A stretch of 22,412 bases of DNA, from positions 1 to 22,412 of IMG/VR virus record IMGVR_UViG_3300013104_000076, one strand, 5' to 3'. The translations under genes and the position numbers were made by a program. Below, in pieces: positions 13,201-19,154 of the stretch (positions are counted from its first letter, which is position 1; each line of letters opens with the position of its first letter). This stretch comes from a virus. The notes beneath the pieces were generated by a model that was given only the letters and a program-made list of their open reading frames with translations, had not been told where the DNA came from and ran no database searches.

Positions 13201-13328
13201 TGTTTTTCCGTCCTGTATTCGCTGACGATTTGGGTGATGTTCATGAGGATCGCGACGGGTGTTGATTGGCCGCGCATGAACACGTCTACTTGTTGTCCGA
13301 TGTTTGCCATCGCTTGTTCAGCGGTCAT
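13197..13328 (-). CDS. Small hypothetical protein
   Basis: A 43-aa protein (MTAEQAMANIGQQVDVFMRG..., then PVAILMNITQIVSEYRTEKQ). The pattern of an amphipathic strand and helix is typical of many small early phage proteins. The start at 13328 overlaps the upstream stop (ATGA), as does its own end with the next start. Unknown function. Confidence 0.55.
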   Translation of the reverse strand: MTAEQAMANIGQQVDVFMRGQSTPVAILMNITQIVSEYRTEKQ

Positions 13329-13513
13329 TGTGTGGGCCTGTCGTAGGCGGGGTCGCGGTGTTTGCCGAATCCTGGTGGGACTGAGCCGGTTGTGATGTAG
13401 GTGGCGAACTCGTTGGCGAACCTGTCGAGTTTGAAAACCTCGGAGTGAGTTCCGAATACGTGCCCGGTTTTGAAGTACTCCCGCATGATGGTCGCGTTCG
13501 TGACGATGCTCAT
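13325..13513 (-). CDS. Small hypothetical protein
   Basis: A 62-aa protein (MSIVTNATIMREYFKTGHVF..., ending AYDRPTQ). It may form a small alpha/beta domain; GHVFGTHSEVFKLDRFANEF is its most distinctive part. It overlaps both neighbours by four bases. No family recognised. Confidence 0.6.
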   Translation of the reverse strand: MSIVTNATIMREYFKTGHVFGTHSEVFKLDRFANEFATYITTGSVPPGFGKHRDPAYDRPTQ

Positions 13514-13671
13514 GCTGCGACCGCCGTGACTGTGGTGACCGGGCCGTGTTCAGTGATGCCGACGTTGCCCTTGTTGTGAACACGGGCAGCTGCTTCTTGT
13601 TGGAGGTCAACCAGGATGGACGGGTTGCGGCGGATGTCTGATGTGAAAACGGAGAACGTGTGCTTGCTCAT
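13510..13671 (-). CDS. Small hypothetical protein
   Basis: A 53-aa protein (MSKHTFSVFTSDIRRNPSIL..., ending VTTVTAVAA). AAAAGGAA lies before the ATG, which starts two bases beyond the stop of the HTH gene. It could be a small DNA-interacting protein, but this is not supported by a clear motif. It ends in an ATGA overlap. Confidence 0.55.
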   Translation of the reverse strand: MSKHTFSVFTSDIRRNPSILVDLQQEAAARVHNKGNVGITEHGPVTTVTAVAA

Positions 13672-13672
13672 G

Positions 13673-13897
13673 TCATTTCCTTTTCGGGATTCGGGGTGCT
13701 TTGCGGGGCGGTTCGGGTGGTGCTGGTTGTTTGTGGTACATCGCTTTGATGGTTTGGATGTCTTCGGCTGAGAAGCGGATTTCGGAGCCGATCACGTGAT
13801 GCGGCCAGTTGTCGCGTTTTTTGAGCCGGTAGATCGTGGACCGTGAAACTTTGAGGATCGCGGCGAGTTCTTCGAGGGTGTAGAGCATGTCGGTCAT
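13673..13897 (-). CDS. Excisionase-like helix-turn-helix protein
   Basis: A 74-aa HTH_17/MerR-like protein: MLYTLEELAAILKVSRSTIY is the recognition helix pair, followed by RLKKRDNWPHHVIGSEIRFS as the wing, then a helix and a basic proline-rich tail. This is the typical form of phage excisionases (recombination directionality factors), also used by small regulators. Position in the early operon, not beside the integrase, fits excision on induction. The start overlaps the upstream stop by ATGA; M4 is an alternative. Confidence 0.7.
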   Translation of the reverse strand: MTDMLYTLEELAAILKVSRSTIYRLKKRDNWPHHVIGSEIRFSAEDIQTIKAMYHKQPAPPEPPRKAPRIPKRK

Positions 13898-14382
13898 GCC
13901 GCCCCACGTTGTCGATCCGCGTCGTTGTGGGTGAACAGCCGATTTCGAAGCTCTACGACCGCGGCCTCAGCCTCAGCCACGGTTGAGTAGTAGCCGGCTG
14001 AATGCTGCCTTCCGTGATGAGTTACGGTTGCCCGCCATTTCTGGTCGCGTGGAAACCAGGAGACTCCTAAAACGCCAGACTTGGTGTTGCTATTAGCGGC
14101 GTCACGGTTTTCCAGGTTCTCTTTGTTCGTGACAGGCCGGAGGTGGCTGGGTTTGACACATGCCGGGTTGTGGCAGGTGTGATCTATGTGGAAACCCTCC
14201 GGAATTGGCCCCACCGCCAACTCGTAGGCAACTCGATGGGCGAGGCTTGCTCGATGGGATCCGTCCACCCGGATCATGAACTTGCCATATCCACTCACGT
14301 TTCGGTGGGCGGTCCAAAGCCAGCAGGTGTCAGTCTTGGCAACCTTTGACCAGAACCGTTCCTGAGGGGATTTCCTGCTCAT
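13894..14382 (-). CDS. HNH homing endonuclease with AP2 domain (second copy)
   Basis: A 162-aa protein with the same architecture as the one at 10027-10488: FWSKVAKTDTCWLW, an HNH core (HIDHTCHNPACVKPSHLRPV) and an AP2 domain (SGVLGVSWFPRDQKWRATV, then AGYYSTVAEAEAAVVELRN). It starts at an ATG with GGAG upstream and ends in an ATGA overlap with the excisionase-like gene. Divergence between the two copies suggests separate arrivals or old duplication. It would cut uninfected alleles and spread with the phage. Confidence 0.9.
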   Translation of the reverse strand: MSRKSPQERFWSKVAKTDTCWLWTAHRNVSGYGKFMIRVDGSHRASLAHRVAYELAVGPIPEGFHIDHTCHNPACVKPSHLRPVTNKENLENRDAANSNTKSGVLGVSWFPRDQKWRATVTHHGRQHSAGYYSTVAEAEAAVVELRNRLFTHNDADRQRGAA

Positions 14383-14406
14383 GATTCATCTCCAATTCGT
14401 GGGTGG

Positions 14407-14751
14407 CTAAGCAGCTATCGGGAGACGCTGTTGTTGCATCTCCGGGTCTGGTCTCTTGATGGCAATCGGGTCCACGTTGAGGAAGTCCGCGATCTGGTAA
14501 AGGACCTCGTTGGTCATGTGTAGGTCTCCGCTGCATAGTCGCGTCACGTACTGGCGAGAAACTCCACGGGGGGCACGCGCTGTACGAATGTGGGCAGCTA
14601 ACTCCGGCTGTGTGATCGGGCGACGAATGAGGTAACCCTTCGGGGTTTCTTCGGTTCGGAACAGCAGGGCTTTGAGTGTCTGCCCTACTCGCACATCCTC
14701 GGGGTCATAACTTTTGGGGGCCTCCCGAGTACCCCAGGTTACTTCGCTCAT
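14407..14751 (-). CDS. Cro-like HTH regulator, first early gene
   Basis: A 114-aa protein with an XRE-type HTH in the second half, about 46-95 (ITQPELAAHIRTARAPRGVS, then YVTRLCSGDLHMTNEVLYQIADFLNVDP). The start MSEVTWGTR at 14751 follows closely after GATACT repeats and a TTGACA element on the same strand. It is divergent from the immunity repressor, which fits a Cro/early antirepressor role at the shared operators. A longer upstream frame exists but would run through the operators. Confidence 0.75.
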   Translation of the reverse strand: MSEVTWGTREAPKSYDPEDVRVGQTLKALLFRTEETPKGYLIRRPITQPELAAHIRTARAPRGVSRQYVTRLCSGDLHMTNEVLYQIADFLNVDPIAIKRPDPEMQQQRLPIAA

Positions 14752-14754
14752 GTG

Positions 14755-15038
14755 AATATCTTGAAGTATCCGTGAGTATCTTGTCAACCCTGCGCGGAGT
14801 ATCTCAAAGTATCCAGAGGCAGGAAACCGCGCCAATTAAAGGAAGCAGGCCCAAAACTAGAAGGTATATTCGACCCCGATTTGACCGCGAGAAACCAAGA
14901 AACTTCGCCTAAGCTACTCCGGGTACTTGTTGTGGATACCTCGCCTCTTTTGCGAATGTTCTGGGAGTGGAACCGAGTACTTGGATGAGCGAAAACGAGT
15001 ACGTGCGGGTATCCACAATGAGCACATTCGGGTACTAC
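14755..15038. promoter_or_regulatory. Divergent immunity control region with operator repeats
   Basis: Left part: AGTATC copies at 14765, 14775, 14798 and 14808 plus a variant AATATC at 14755, mostly exactly ten bases apart, on either side of a minus-strand TTGACA (14787-14782). Right part: CGRGTACKTG-type copies at 14920, 14974, 14996 and a variant at 15029, and a perfect 10-bp inverted pair TGTGGATACC (14931-14940) / GGTATCCACA (15008-15017). This lies between the repressor and the Cro-like gene and is the likely lysis-lysogeny switch. No clear -10 boxes were seen. Confidence 0.7.
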
Positions 15039-15110
15039 CGAGTGTTGATTACCGTGATTAGTAGGGGGACATTGATTCGTATGAGCATCGTTTTAGAAAC
15101 CGAGGGAGAC

Positions 15111-15626
15111 ATGGAGCAGGACAGGCAGTACGGCGAAGAAGCAATGTTGCGCCGGCTGGGCCAGCTCGCACGTCAGCGCCGCGAGGAACTTGGCCTTGGC
15201 AGGGTTCCTTTTGCGCAGCAGAACGGCATGGGATCAAGTGCGACTATGCGCGATTTTGAGTTCGGGAAGATCAGGCCAACAGCGATCACGTTGCGTCGTA
15301 TCGAGAAGGGTCTTCATTGGAGTCCTGGGGTGATTGACGAGAAGCTTGAAGTTGCTGAGGCGGTCAAGGCTTCGGATGTGTCAATGGAGGATCTTGATTC
15401 GTTCGACTCCGCGCCGAAGGCCGGCTTGGATCGATACACGACTCCTGAGTTGTTGCGTGCTTTGGCCGAGCGTTTGGAGACTTTGCAGGCTGGTTTGGGT
15501 GGCGCTGTTTTGCCGAGGGATCTGGGCACTAAGGATCTGTATGGCATGGCTGCTAGCGGGCATATCCCGGAGCACCTTGAGGCCGAGTACATTGACTCGG
15601 CTGTTGAGGATCCTGACGCGAACTAG
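15111..15626 (+). CDS. Immunity repressor, XRE-type HTH
   Basis: A 171-aa protein. The HTH lies at about 11-75 (LRRLGQLARQRREELGLGR, FAQQNGMGSSATMRDFEFGK, ITLRRIEKGLHWSPG). The C-terminal part is acidic and ends in a helical segment with LLRALAERLETLQAGLG. It is the first plus-strand gene, next to the operators and an ImmA-like peptidase, so it is the prime candidate for the lysogenic repressor. The ATG at 15111 has GAGGGAG upstream; ATGs at 15081 or further upstream are possible but lack a well-spaced ribosome site. Confidence 0.75.
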   Translation: MEQDRQYGEEAMLRRLGQLARQRREELGLGRVPFAQQNGMGSSATMRDFEFGKIRPTAITLRRIEKGLHWSPGVIDEKLEVAEAVKASDVSMEDLDSFDSAPKAGLDRYTTPELLRALAERLETLQAGLGGAVLPRDLGTKDLYGMAASGHIPEHLEAEYIDSAVEDPDAN

Positions 15627-15722
15627 GTCACTTGTGGCTTAAACTGTCCGCCCCAGCCTTTACTCTTAATCCCAGTCGTTGGCACAGTGCTGGCATGGGG
15701 GTTGAGTATTGGGGGTTGCCGC

Positions 15723-16154
15723 GTGGCGATGGTTTATAGGGTTCGGATGCCTGATGGTGTGCCGTCTCGTACTGATGGTGTGGATATTTATGTTGATGAT
15801 CGCCTGGATGATGTTGCGTTGCGGTGTGCGATTGAACATGAAGTCATCCATATTGAGCGCGGGCATTGTACGTTGCAGACTGAGGCTGTTGAGATGTCCG
15901 TCCGGTATGAGACTGCGAAACGGTTGCTTCCTTTGGACATGATTGTGGGGGTGTGCAAGGAGGGCAGGTCGTTGGCTCAGATCGCGCGTGAACTCAGGGT
16001 GACTAAGCAGGTTCTTATGGACCGTGCCGCAACTTTGACTGATGAGCAGTCGAAACTTGCGGGGTGCATGGACTGTCGTATGTGCCCTGTGATCCAGGCT
16101 AAGTACAGCAACCACCCGTCCACGTACCGGGCCCGTCAACTCATCGCTAACTAA
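15723..16154 (+). CDS. ImmA/IrrE-family metallopeptidase
   Basis: A 143-aa protein with the zinc-protease motif HEVIH (H39, E40, H43) and downstream acidic and tyrosine residues (LQTEAVEMSVRYETAKRLLP). In ICEBs1-type systems ImmA cuts the neighbouring repressor to release lysogeny. It follows the repressor at about 100 bases and likely acts on it. GTG at 15723 is chosen because GGGGG is seven bases upstream; an upstream GTG at 15687 would add 12 residues. A CxxC...C cluster (GCMDCRMCPV) near the C-terminus may bind metal. Confidence 0.8.
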   Translation: MAMVYRVRMPDGVPSRTDGVDIYVDDRLDDVALRCAIEHEVIHIERGHCTLQTEAVEMSVRYETAKRLLPLDMIVGVCKEGRSLAQIARELRVTKQVLMDRAATLTDEQSKLAGCMDCRMCPVIQAKYSNHPSTYRARQLIAN

Positions 16155-16165
16155 CCACTCCCGAA

Positions 16166-16215
16166 AAGAATTACCCTGCTCTACCTAGCCTCACATGGTA
16201 GAGCAGGGTATTCTT
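16166..16215 (+). terminator. Strong terminator after the immunity genes
   Basis: AAGAATTACCCTGCTCTACC (16166-16185) pairs with GGTAGAGCAGGGTATTCTT (16197-16215) to give 19 base pairs with one bulged T and an 11-base loop. A T-rich stem foot follows (ATTCTTGTT). It closes the repressor operon. It ends just five bases before the next ATG, so it might act as an attenuator. Confidence 0.8.
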
Positions 16216-16220
16216 GTTAT

Positions 16221-16367
16221 ATGAGCGAACAAACCACCGCGCCAACAGAGCGCGACAAAATGATACGTACCTTGATCACAGACCTTGATGCCGCCCGAGC
16301 AGGCGGGATTGTCTATACCTATGGGCTGATCCAGCAGCGACTCCGCGCCATTCTGGACGCATCATGA
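16221..16367 (+). CDS. Small hypothetical protein, first gene of the accessory array
   Basis: A 48-aa protein (MSEQTTAPTERDKMIRTLIT..., then TYGLIQQRLRAILDAS), mainly helical. The ATG is five bases after the terminator hairpin and has no clear ribosome site; it may be leaderless, with TATTCT (16209-16214) as a -10 seven bases upstream, or may depend on read-through. It overlaps the next gene by ATGA. Confidence 0.55.
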   Translation: MSEQTTAPTERDKMIRTLITDLDAARAGGIVYTYGLIQQRLRAILDAS

Positions 16368-16846
16368 CCGCCACCGTCCCGTCCTTGTTGCAGCCCCTGA
16401 AAGACCGGCTCGCCGCTCAGTTGCCGGATGCCGCCCGGATGGACGCCTACTACTACGGTTTCCAGCGCACGGGGTTCCAGCCCGTGGACGCGATCCTGTC
16501 CGCCGTAGCGGTCGCTGGCAAGGGCTCGCACCACACGGAGTCTTGGGCGGGCACGGACTCAGCATGGTTCTACGGCGACCGGCCCGGACTGCCCGCCGCT
16601 GACGGCGCGGAGGACCTCATCCAGAAGACCGCCGACCTTGCCGCACGGAACATCACCACGGATCAGGCCAAGCTCATCGCAGCCATAGAAGCCGTGGTAG
16701 CGCTGCATGGGCGGGGCGCTGGACACAACCCTGAATGTGATTGCGGGATACCGGCAGGCGCCAATGCAAGGTGCCTCTGCGGTAAAGACTGGCCATGCCC
16801 TACGGTCGCCGCCCTCACCCAGGCGTTGGGTGGTGACACGGCATGA
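16364..16846 (+). CDS. Hypothetical protein with C-terminal cysteine cluster
   Basis: A 160-aa protein. The first 115 residues are helical with ARMDAYYYGFQRTGFQPVDAI, and the C-terminus carries HNPECDCGIPAGANARCLCG and KDWPCPTVAAL (C125, C127, C137, C139, C145), a probable zinc site common in small actinophage proteins. It has four-base overlaps on both sides. The function is unknown. Lysogenic-region location suggests expression from the prophage. Confidence 0.65.
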   Translation: MTATVPSLLQPLKDRLAAQLPDAARMDAYYYGFQRTGFQPVDAILSAVAVAGKGSHHTESWAGTDSAWFYGDRPGLPAADGAEDLIQKTADLAARNITTDQAKLIAAIEAVVALHGRGAGHNPECDCGIPAGANARCLCGKDWPCPTVAALTQALGGDTA

Positions 16847-17232
16847 GCGCGGACTTCGCAGCGACGAAGGCGGTCAAGGCTCGGAAGTCGCACAAGTGTG
16901 AAGAGTGCTTCCGATGGATCACCCCCGGCGAGACGTACCACCGCACGGCCGGAAGCTGGGAAGGCGACTTTTTCACCATCAAGGCATGCGCTCACTGCAA
17001 CGTCTTCCGGAAGCATATCGACGAGGTGGACGACAACTACCACGAGAGCTACTACGGCGGGGCTGGCGAGTGGGTGGCCAACGGTTACTGGTCCGCGATT
17101 GATCTTCCAGGCACAACGTGGATTGAACGCCTCGGCCTGTACCGGATGGCGCGGCAGTTCGCCTCCAAGTGGGGCCAGCGTGACGGGACGCTGGTACCGG
17201 TGCCTGCTGAACCTAAGGCGGTGGCTGCATGA
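16843..17232 (+). CDS. Zinc-binding actinophage protein
   Basis: A 129-aa protein. The N-terminus has KARKSHKCEECFRWITPGE (C19, C22) and FTIKACAHCNVF (C49, C52), a four-cysteine zinc domain, with TYHRTAGSWEGDFF between. This pattern occurs in many actinophages and host genomes. The C-terminal half has GEWVANGYWSAIDLPG and a helical segment. Possibly a nucleic-acid-binding adaptor. Coupled to both neighbours by ATGA. Confidence 0.7.
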   Translation: MSADFAATKAVKARKSHKCEECFRWITPGETYHRTAGSWEGDFFTIKACAHCNVFRKHIDEVDDNYHESYYGGAGEWVANGYWSAIDLPGTTWIERLGLYRMARQFASKWGQRDGTLVPVPAEPKAVAA

Positions 17233-17447
17233 GCCGGGAGGAAGCCGCCGCGAATATCCTCCGTGAGCATGCAACCGACATCCATGACTGTTGCGCTCAG
17301 GACGCCCTTGACGCCGCTGATGGCGTGATGTTCTCGGATGAGCGTGTCGCTTTGCTGACTATCGAGCTAGAACACTTCCGAACCTCAGAAGAACCGACAC
17401 GCGTATTCGCTCACCGGATCATCGCATCATTACGGGAGGGGGCATGA
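17229..17447 (+). CDS. Small helical protein with LREGA tail
   Basis: A 72-aa helical protein (MSREEAAANILREHATDIHD..., ending AHRIIASLREGA). The final codons CGG-GAG-GGG-GCA also form the ribosome site (GGGAGGG) of the next gene, whose ATG overlaps the stop. The same tail ends the gene at 17853-18131. No function recognised. Confidence 0.6.
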   Translation: MSREEAAANILREHATDIHDCCAQDALDAADGVMFSDERVALLTIELEHFRTSEEPTRVFAHRIIASLREGA

Positions 17448-17710
17448 GCGTGCCTGACGAAGCGGTAGAAGCGGCGGCGAAGGCTGCGTCTAAGGATGAC
17501 GCTGAGCCTAACTGGTATCTCGAAACCGAGCGATTCCGTAACACATGGCGCATCCGTATGCGCGCCGCCCTTGAAGCTGCTGCCCCGATCCTCATGTCCG
17601 AAGCGTGGGACGAAGGCGTGAACGATGGCACGTGGAACGCCGAGCATCACTTCCAAATAGCGAATGGCACGCGCCAAGAAATCGAGAACCCTTACAGGAG
17701 TGCAGTATGA
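17444..17710 (+). CDS. Small AWDEG/NPYRS-type protein
   Basis: An 88-aa protein with the shared array module: alanine-rich helix (RAALEAAAPILMSEAWDEGV) and the C-terminal tail ENPYRSAV. The same AWDEG...NPYRS layout occurs in the genes at 18373 and 18522, so these three are paralogs. The tail codons TAC-AGG-AGT contain AGGAG exactly six bases before the next ATG. Function unknown. Confidence 0.65.
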   Translation: MSVPDEAVEAAAKAASKDDAEPNWYLETERFRNTWRIRMRAALEAAAPILMSEAWDEGVNDGTWNAEHHFQIANGTRQEIENPYRSAV

Positions 17711-17856
17711 GCGCCCACCCGATCTACTTTGAGCAGATGAGCGATGGTGGCAAGTGGCCTGCGTGTGCGTGCGGCGAAGTGAAACTACTGACCGATTCCC
17801 GCCCTGACGAACGATGGATAGCCGACCACCTCGCATGGAAGACGGCGACAGCATGA
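17707..17856 (+). CDS. Small hypothetical protein
   Basis: A 49-aa protein (MSAHPIYFEQMSDGGKWPAC..., then DERWIADHLAWKTATA) with a C-A-C-G pair. The pattern of a short zinc-knuckle-like strand followed by W-I-x-D-H-L-x-W is common in actinophage small proteins. It overlaps both neighbours by ATGA. Unknown function. Confidence 0.6.
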   Translation: MSAHPIYFEQMSDGGKWPACACGEVKLLTDSRPDERWIADHLAWKTATA

Positions 17857-18131
17857 GCGCACGTATCGAGCTGACAGCGATTGCACGGCGCGTCATCCTA
17901 AGCCCGCCAGATAAGGGCTTCATGACAGAGGCCATTGCGGATGCGATCTTGGCGGCAGGCTATGTCAAGGTAAGTGAGGCTGGCATAGAACGGGCGGCGA
18001 AGGCTACCTATGCGGAGGGTGCGTTCTGCGGGACTTGCGAGTTCGAAGGCTGGGACTCGTGCGCTGACTGCCGACGCTGCAACATGGACTACGCCCGTGC
18101 TGTTGTTGCGGCGTTGCGGGAGGGGGCATGA
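17853..18131 (+). CDS. Small protein with cysteine cluster and LREGA tail
   Basis: A 92-aa protein. The middle is helical (ARIELTAIARRVILSPPDKG), and there are six cysteines in AFCGTCEFEGWDSCADCRRC plus a following NMDYARAVVAALREGA. The tail and its embedded GGGAGGGGG ribosome site match those of the 17229-17447 gene. Probably zinc-binding. Coupled on both sides. Confidence 0.6.
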   Translation: MSARIELTAIARRVILSPPDKGFMTEAIADAILAAGYVKVSEAGIERAAKATYAEGAFCGTCEFEGWDSCADCRRCNMDYARAVVAALREGA

Positions 18132-18376
18132 GCCGTGAACTTGGGCCGCAGGAGGATTGCGTGCAGTGCGGTGAGTCCAAAGCCGCCATAAAGGAATCAC
18201 AACGTAGACGGGATCCTATCTATTGCGGCGCGGTGGACTACGACGGCGAGTGCATCTGGGAAGCTGACCGGCACCGGTTTATATGGACAACAAGAGACAT
18301 CGCTGAGGAAGTGGCCGAGGCTGAGTACTGGGAACGGGCCGGGCAAGCACTCGACCGCATGGAGGTAGAAGCATGA
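18128..18376 (+). CDS. Small hypothetical protein with CxxC
   Basis: An 82-aa acidic protein (MSRELGPQEDCVQCGESKAA..., then YDGECIWEADRHRFI). C11-x2-C14 plus C33 and C42 could bind a metal. The C-terminus is a charged helix (AEEVAEAEYWERAGQALDRM). It overlaps both neighbours by ATGA. No family recognised. Confidence 0.6.
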   Translation: MSRELGPQEDCVQCGESKAAIKESQRRRDPIYCGAVDYDGECIWEADRHRFIWTTRDIAEEVAEAEYWERAGQALDRMEVEA

Positions 18377-18525
18377 GCGTGTCTGACGAAGCGGTAGAAG
18401 CCCTTGCCGCTGCTGCCCCGTTCATCGCCGCGCAAGCCTGGGACGAAGGGTGGGACGCTATGGCGGACTTTGGCCACCGGCAAGCAGGCCGATACCCCAC
18501 CAACCCCTACAGGAGTGAAGGATGA
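18373..18525 (+). CDS. Small AWDEG/NPYRS-type protein
   Basis: A 50-aa protein beginning MSVSDEAVEALAAAAPFIAA, followed by QAWDEGWDAMADFG and the tail NPYRSEG. It looks like a shortened copy of the 17444 gene: the start (MSV-x-DEAVEA) and the AWDEG and NPYRS parts match, while the middle is lost. AGGAG in the tail codons lies six bases before the next ATG. Confidence 0.65.
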   Translation: MSVSDEAVEALAAAAPFIAAQAWDEGWDAMADFGHRQAGRYPTNPYRSEG

Positions 18526-18767
18526 TCAGCAAGGAAGCATCGGAAGCGGCACACAACACGTACCGGGAAGTCCTCACTGACCTGCGTCTCACTGAGGGCG
18601 CCGGGTTCAAGGTCGCCTCTCAGGTTAGGCGGGCATTGGACGCCGCCATTGAAGCCGCTGCACCCCACCTAATGGCCCAAGCATGGGACGAAGGAAATAT
18701 TGCGGGGATATTCGACCTGCCCAGCGAAGACCACGCAACCCCCAACCCCTACAGGAGCGGCACGTGA
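18522..18767 (+). CDS. Small AWDEG/NPYRS-type protein
   Basis: An 81-aa protein, third paralog in the array: MISKEASEAAHNTYREVLTD, then the shared AAIEAAAPHLMAQAWDEGN and tail PNPYRSGT. The last 15 bases (AGGAGCGGCACGTGA, 18753-18767) are identical to those ending the gene at 19029-19154. The embedded AGGAG serves the next GTG start. Unknown function. Confidence 0.65.
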   Translation: MISKEASEAAHNTYREVLTDLRLTEGAGFKVASQVRRALDAAIEAAAPHLMAQAWDEGNIAGIFDLPSEDHATPNPYRSGT

Positions 18768-18853
18768 CTGCCTTGGAATGGGCTTCTGGCAAGCTCATGG
18801 AAATCCTGGTCCGCGGTGTTTGCGGTTGCGCGAAGTGTAGGGGTAAAGGGTGA
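18764..18853 (+). CDS. Very small cysteine-rich peptide
   Basis: A 29-aa frame starting with GTG (MTALEWASGKLMEILVRGVC, then GCAKCRGKG). Three cysteines in the last ten residues suggest a metal knuckle. It overlaps the gene before and the gene after by exactly four bases (GTGA each time), and the AGGAG six bases upstream is in the previous tail. Called on these overlaps. Confidence 0.5.
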   Translation: MTALEWASGKLMEILVRGVCGCAKCRGKG

Positions 18854-19032
18854 GCGCGTTTGCCGTGTTGTGGTGGGTGGTTGCTGCGTATCAGGTGGTG
18901 GAGGTTGCGCGTGCTGTTCGTGCGCTAATCCTAACTCCTGGAACAAGGGCGACGTTCGGTTGGCCGTTCCTCATCCTCGCCGCAGCAAACACCAGCCTCG
19001 GAACCCTCTACCTCACAGGAGCAATACGATGA
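18850..19032 (+). CDS. Small membrane protein with two hydrophobic spans
   Basis: A 60-aa protein starting with GTG. Hydrophobic spans are at about 2-20 (SAFAVLWWVVAAYQVVEVA) and about 37-56 (FGWPFLILAAANTSLGTLYL), with a basic Arg between them, so it likely makes a hairpin in the membrane. Followed directly by a second small membrane protein. Lysogenically placed small membrane proteins often act in superinfection exclusion, but this is only inference. Confidence 0.6.
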   Translation: MSAFAVLWWVVAAYQVVEVARAVRALILTPGTRATFGWPFLILAAANTSLGTLYLTGAIR

Positions 19033-19154
19033 CCCTACTGGCGCTGTTCATAGTCTTGTTGGTCTGGGGCCATGTGGAGCAGAAAATCATCCGGCACGAC
19101 GCTGACCAGATGATGCGACTCATCCAAGACTCACACGATAGGAGCGGCACGTGA
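19029..19154 (+). CDS. Small single-pass membrane protein
   Basis: A 41-aa protein: one N-terminal hydrophobic span (MTLLALFIVLLVWGHV) and a charged C-terminal helix ending DSHDRSGT. AGGAG lies seven bases before the ATG inside the end of the previous gene, and its own tail carries the AGGAG for the next gene. It pairs with the preceding membrane protein, so the two could form one membrane complex. Confidence 0.6.
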   Translation: MTLLALFIVLLVWGHVEQKIIRHDADQMMRLIQDSHDRSGT

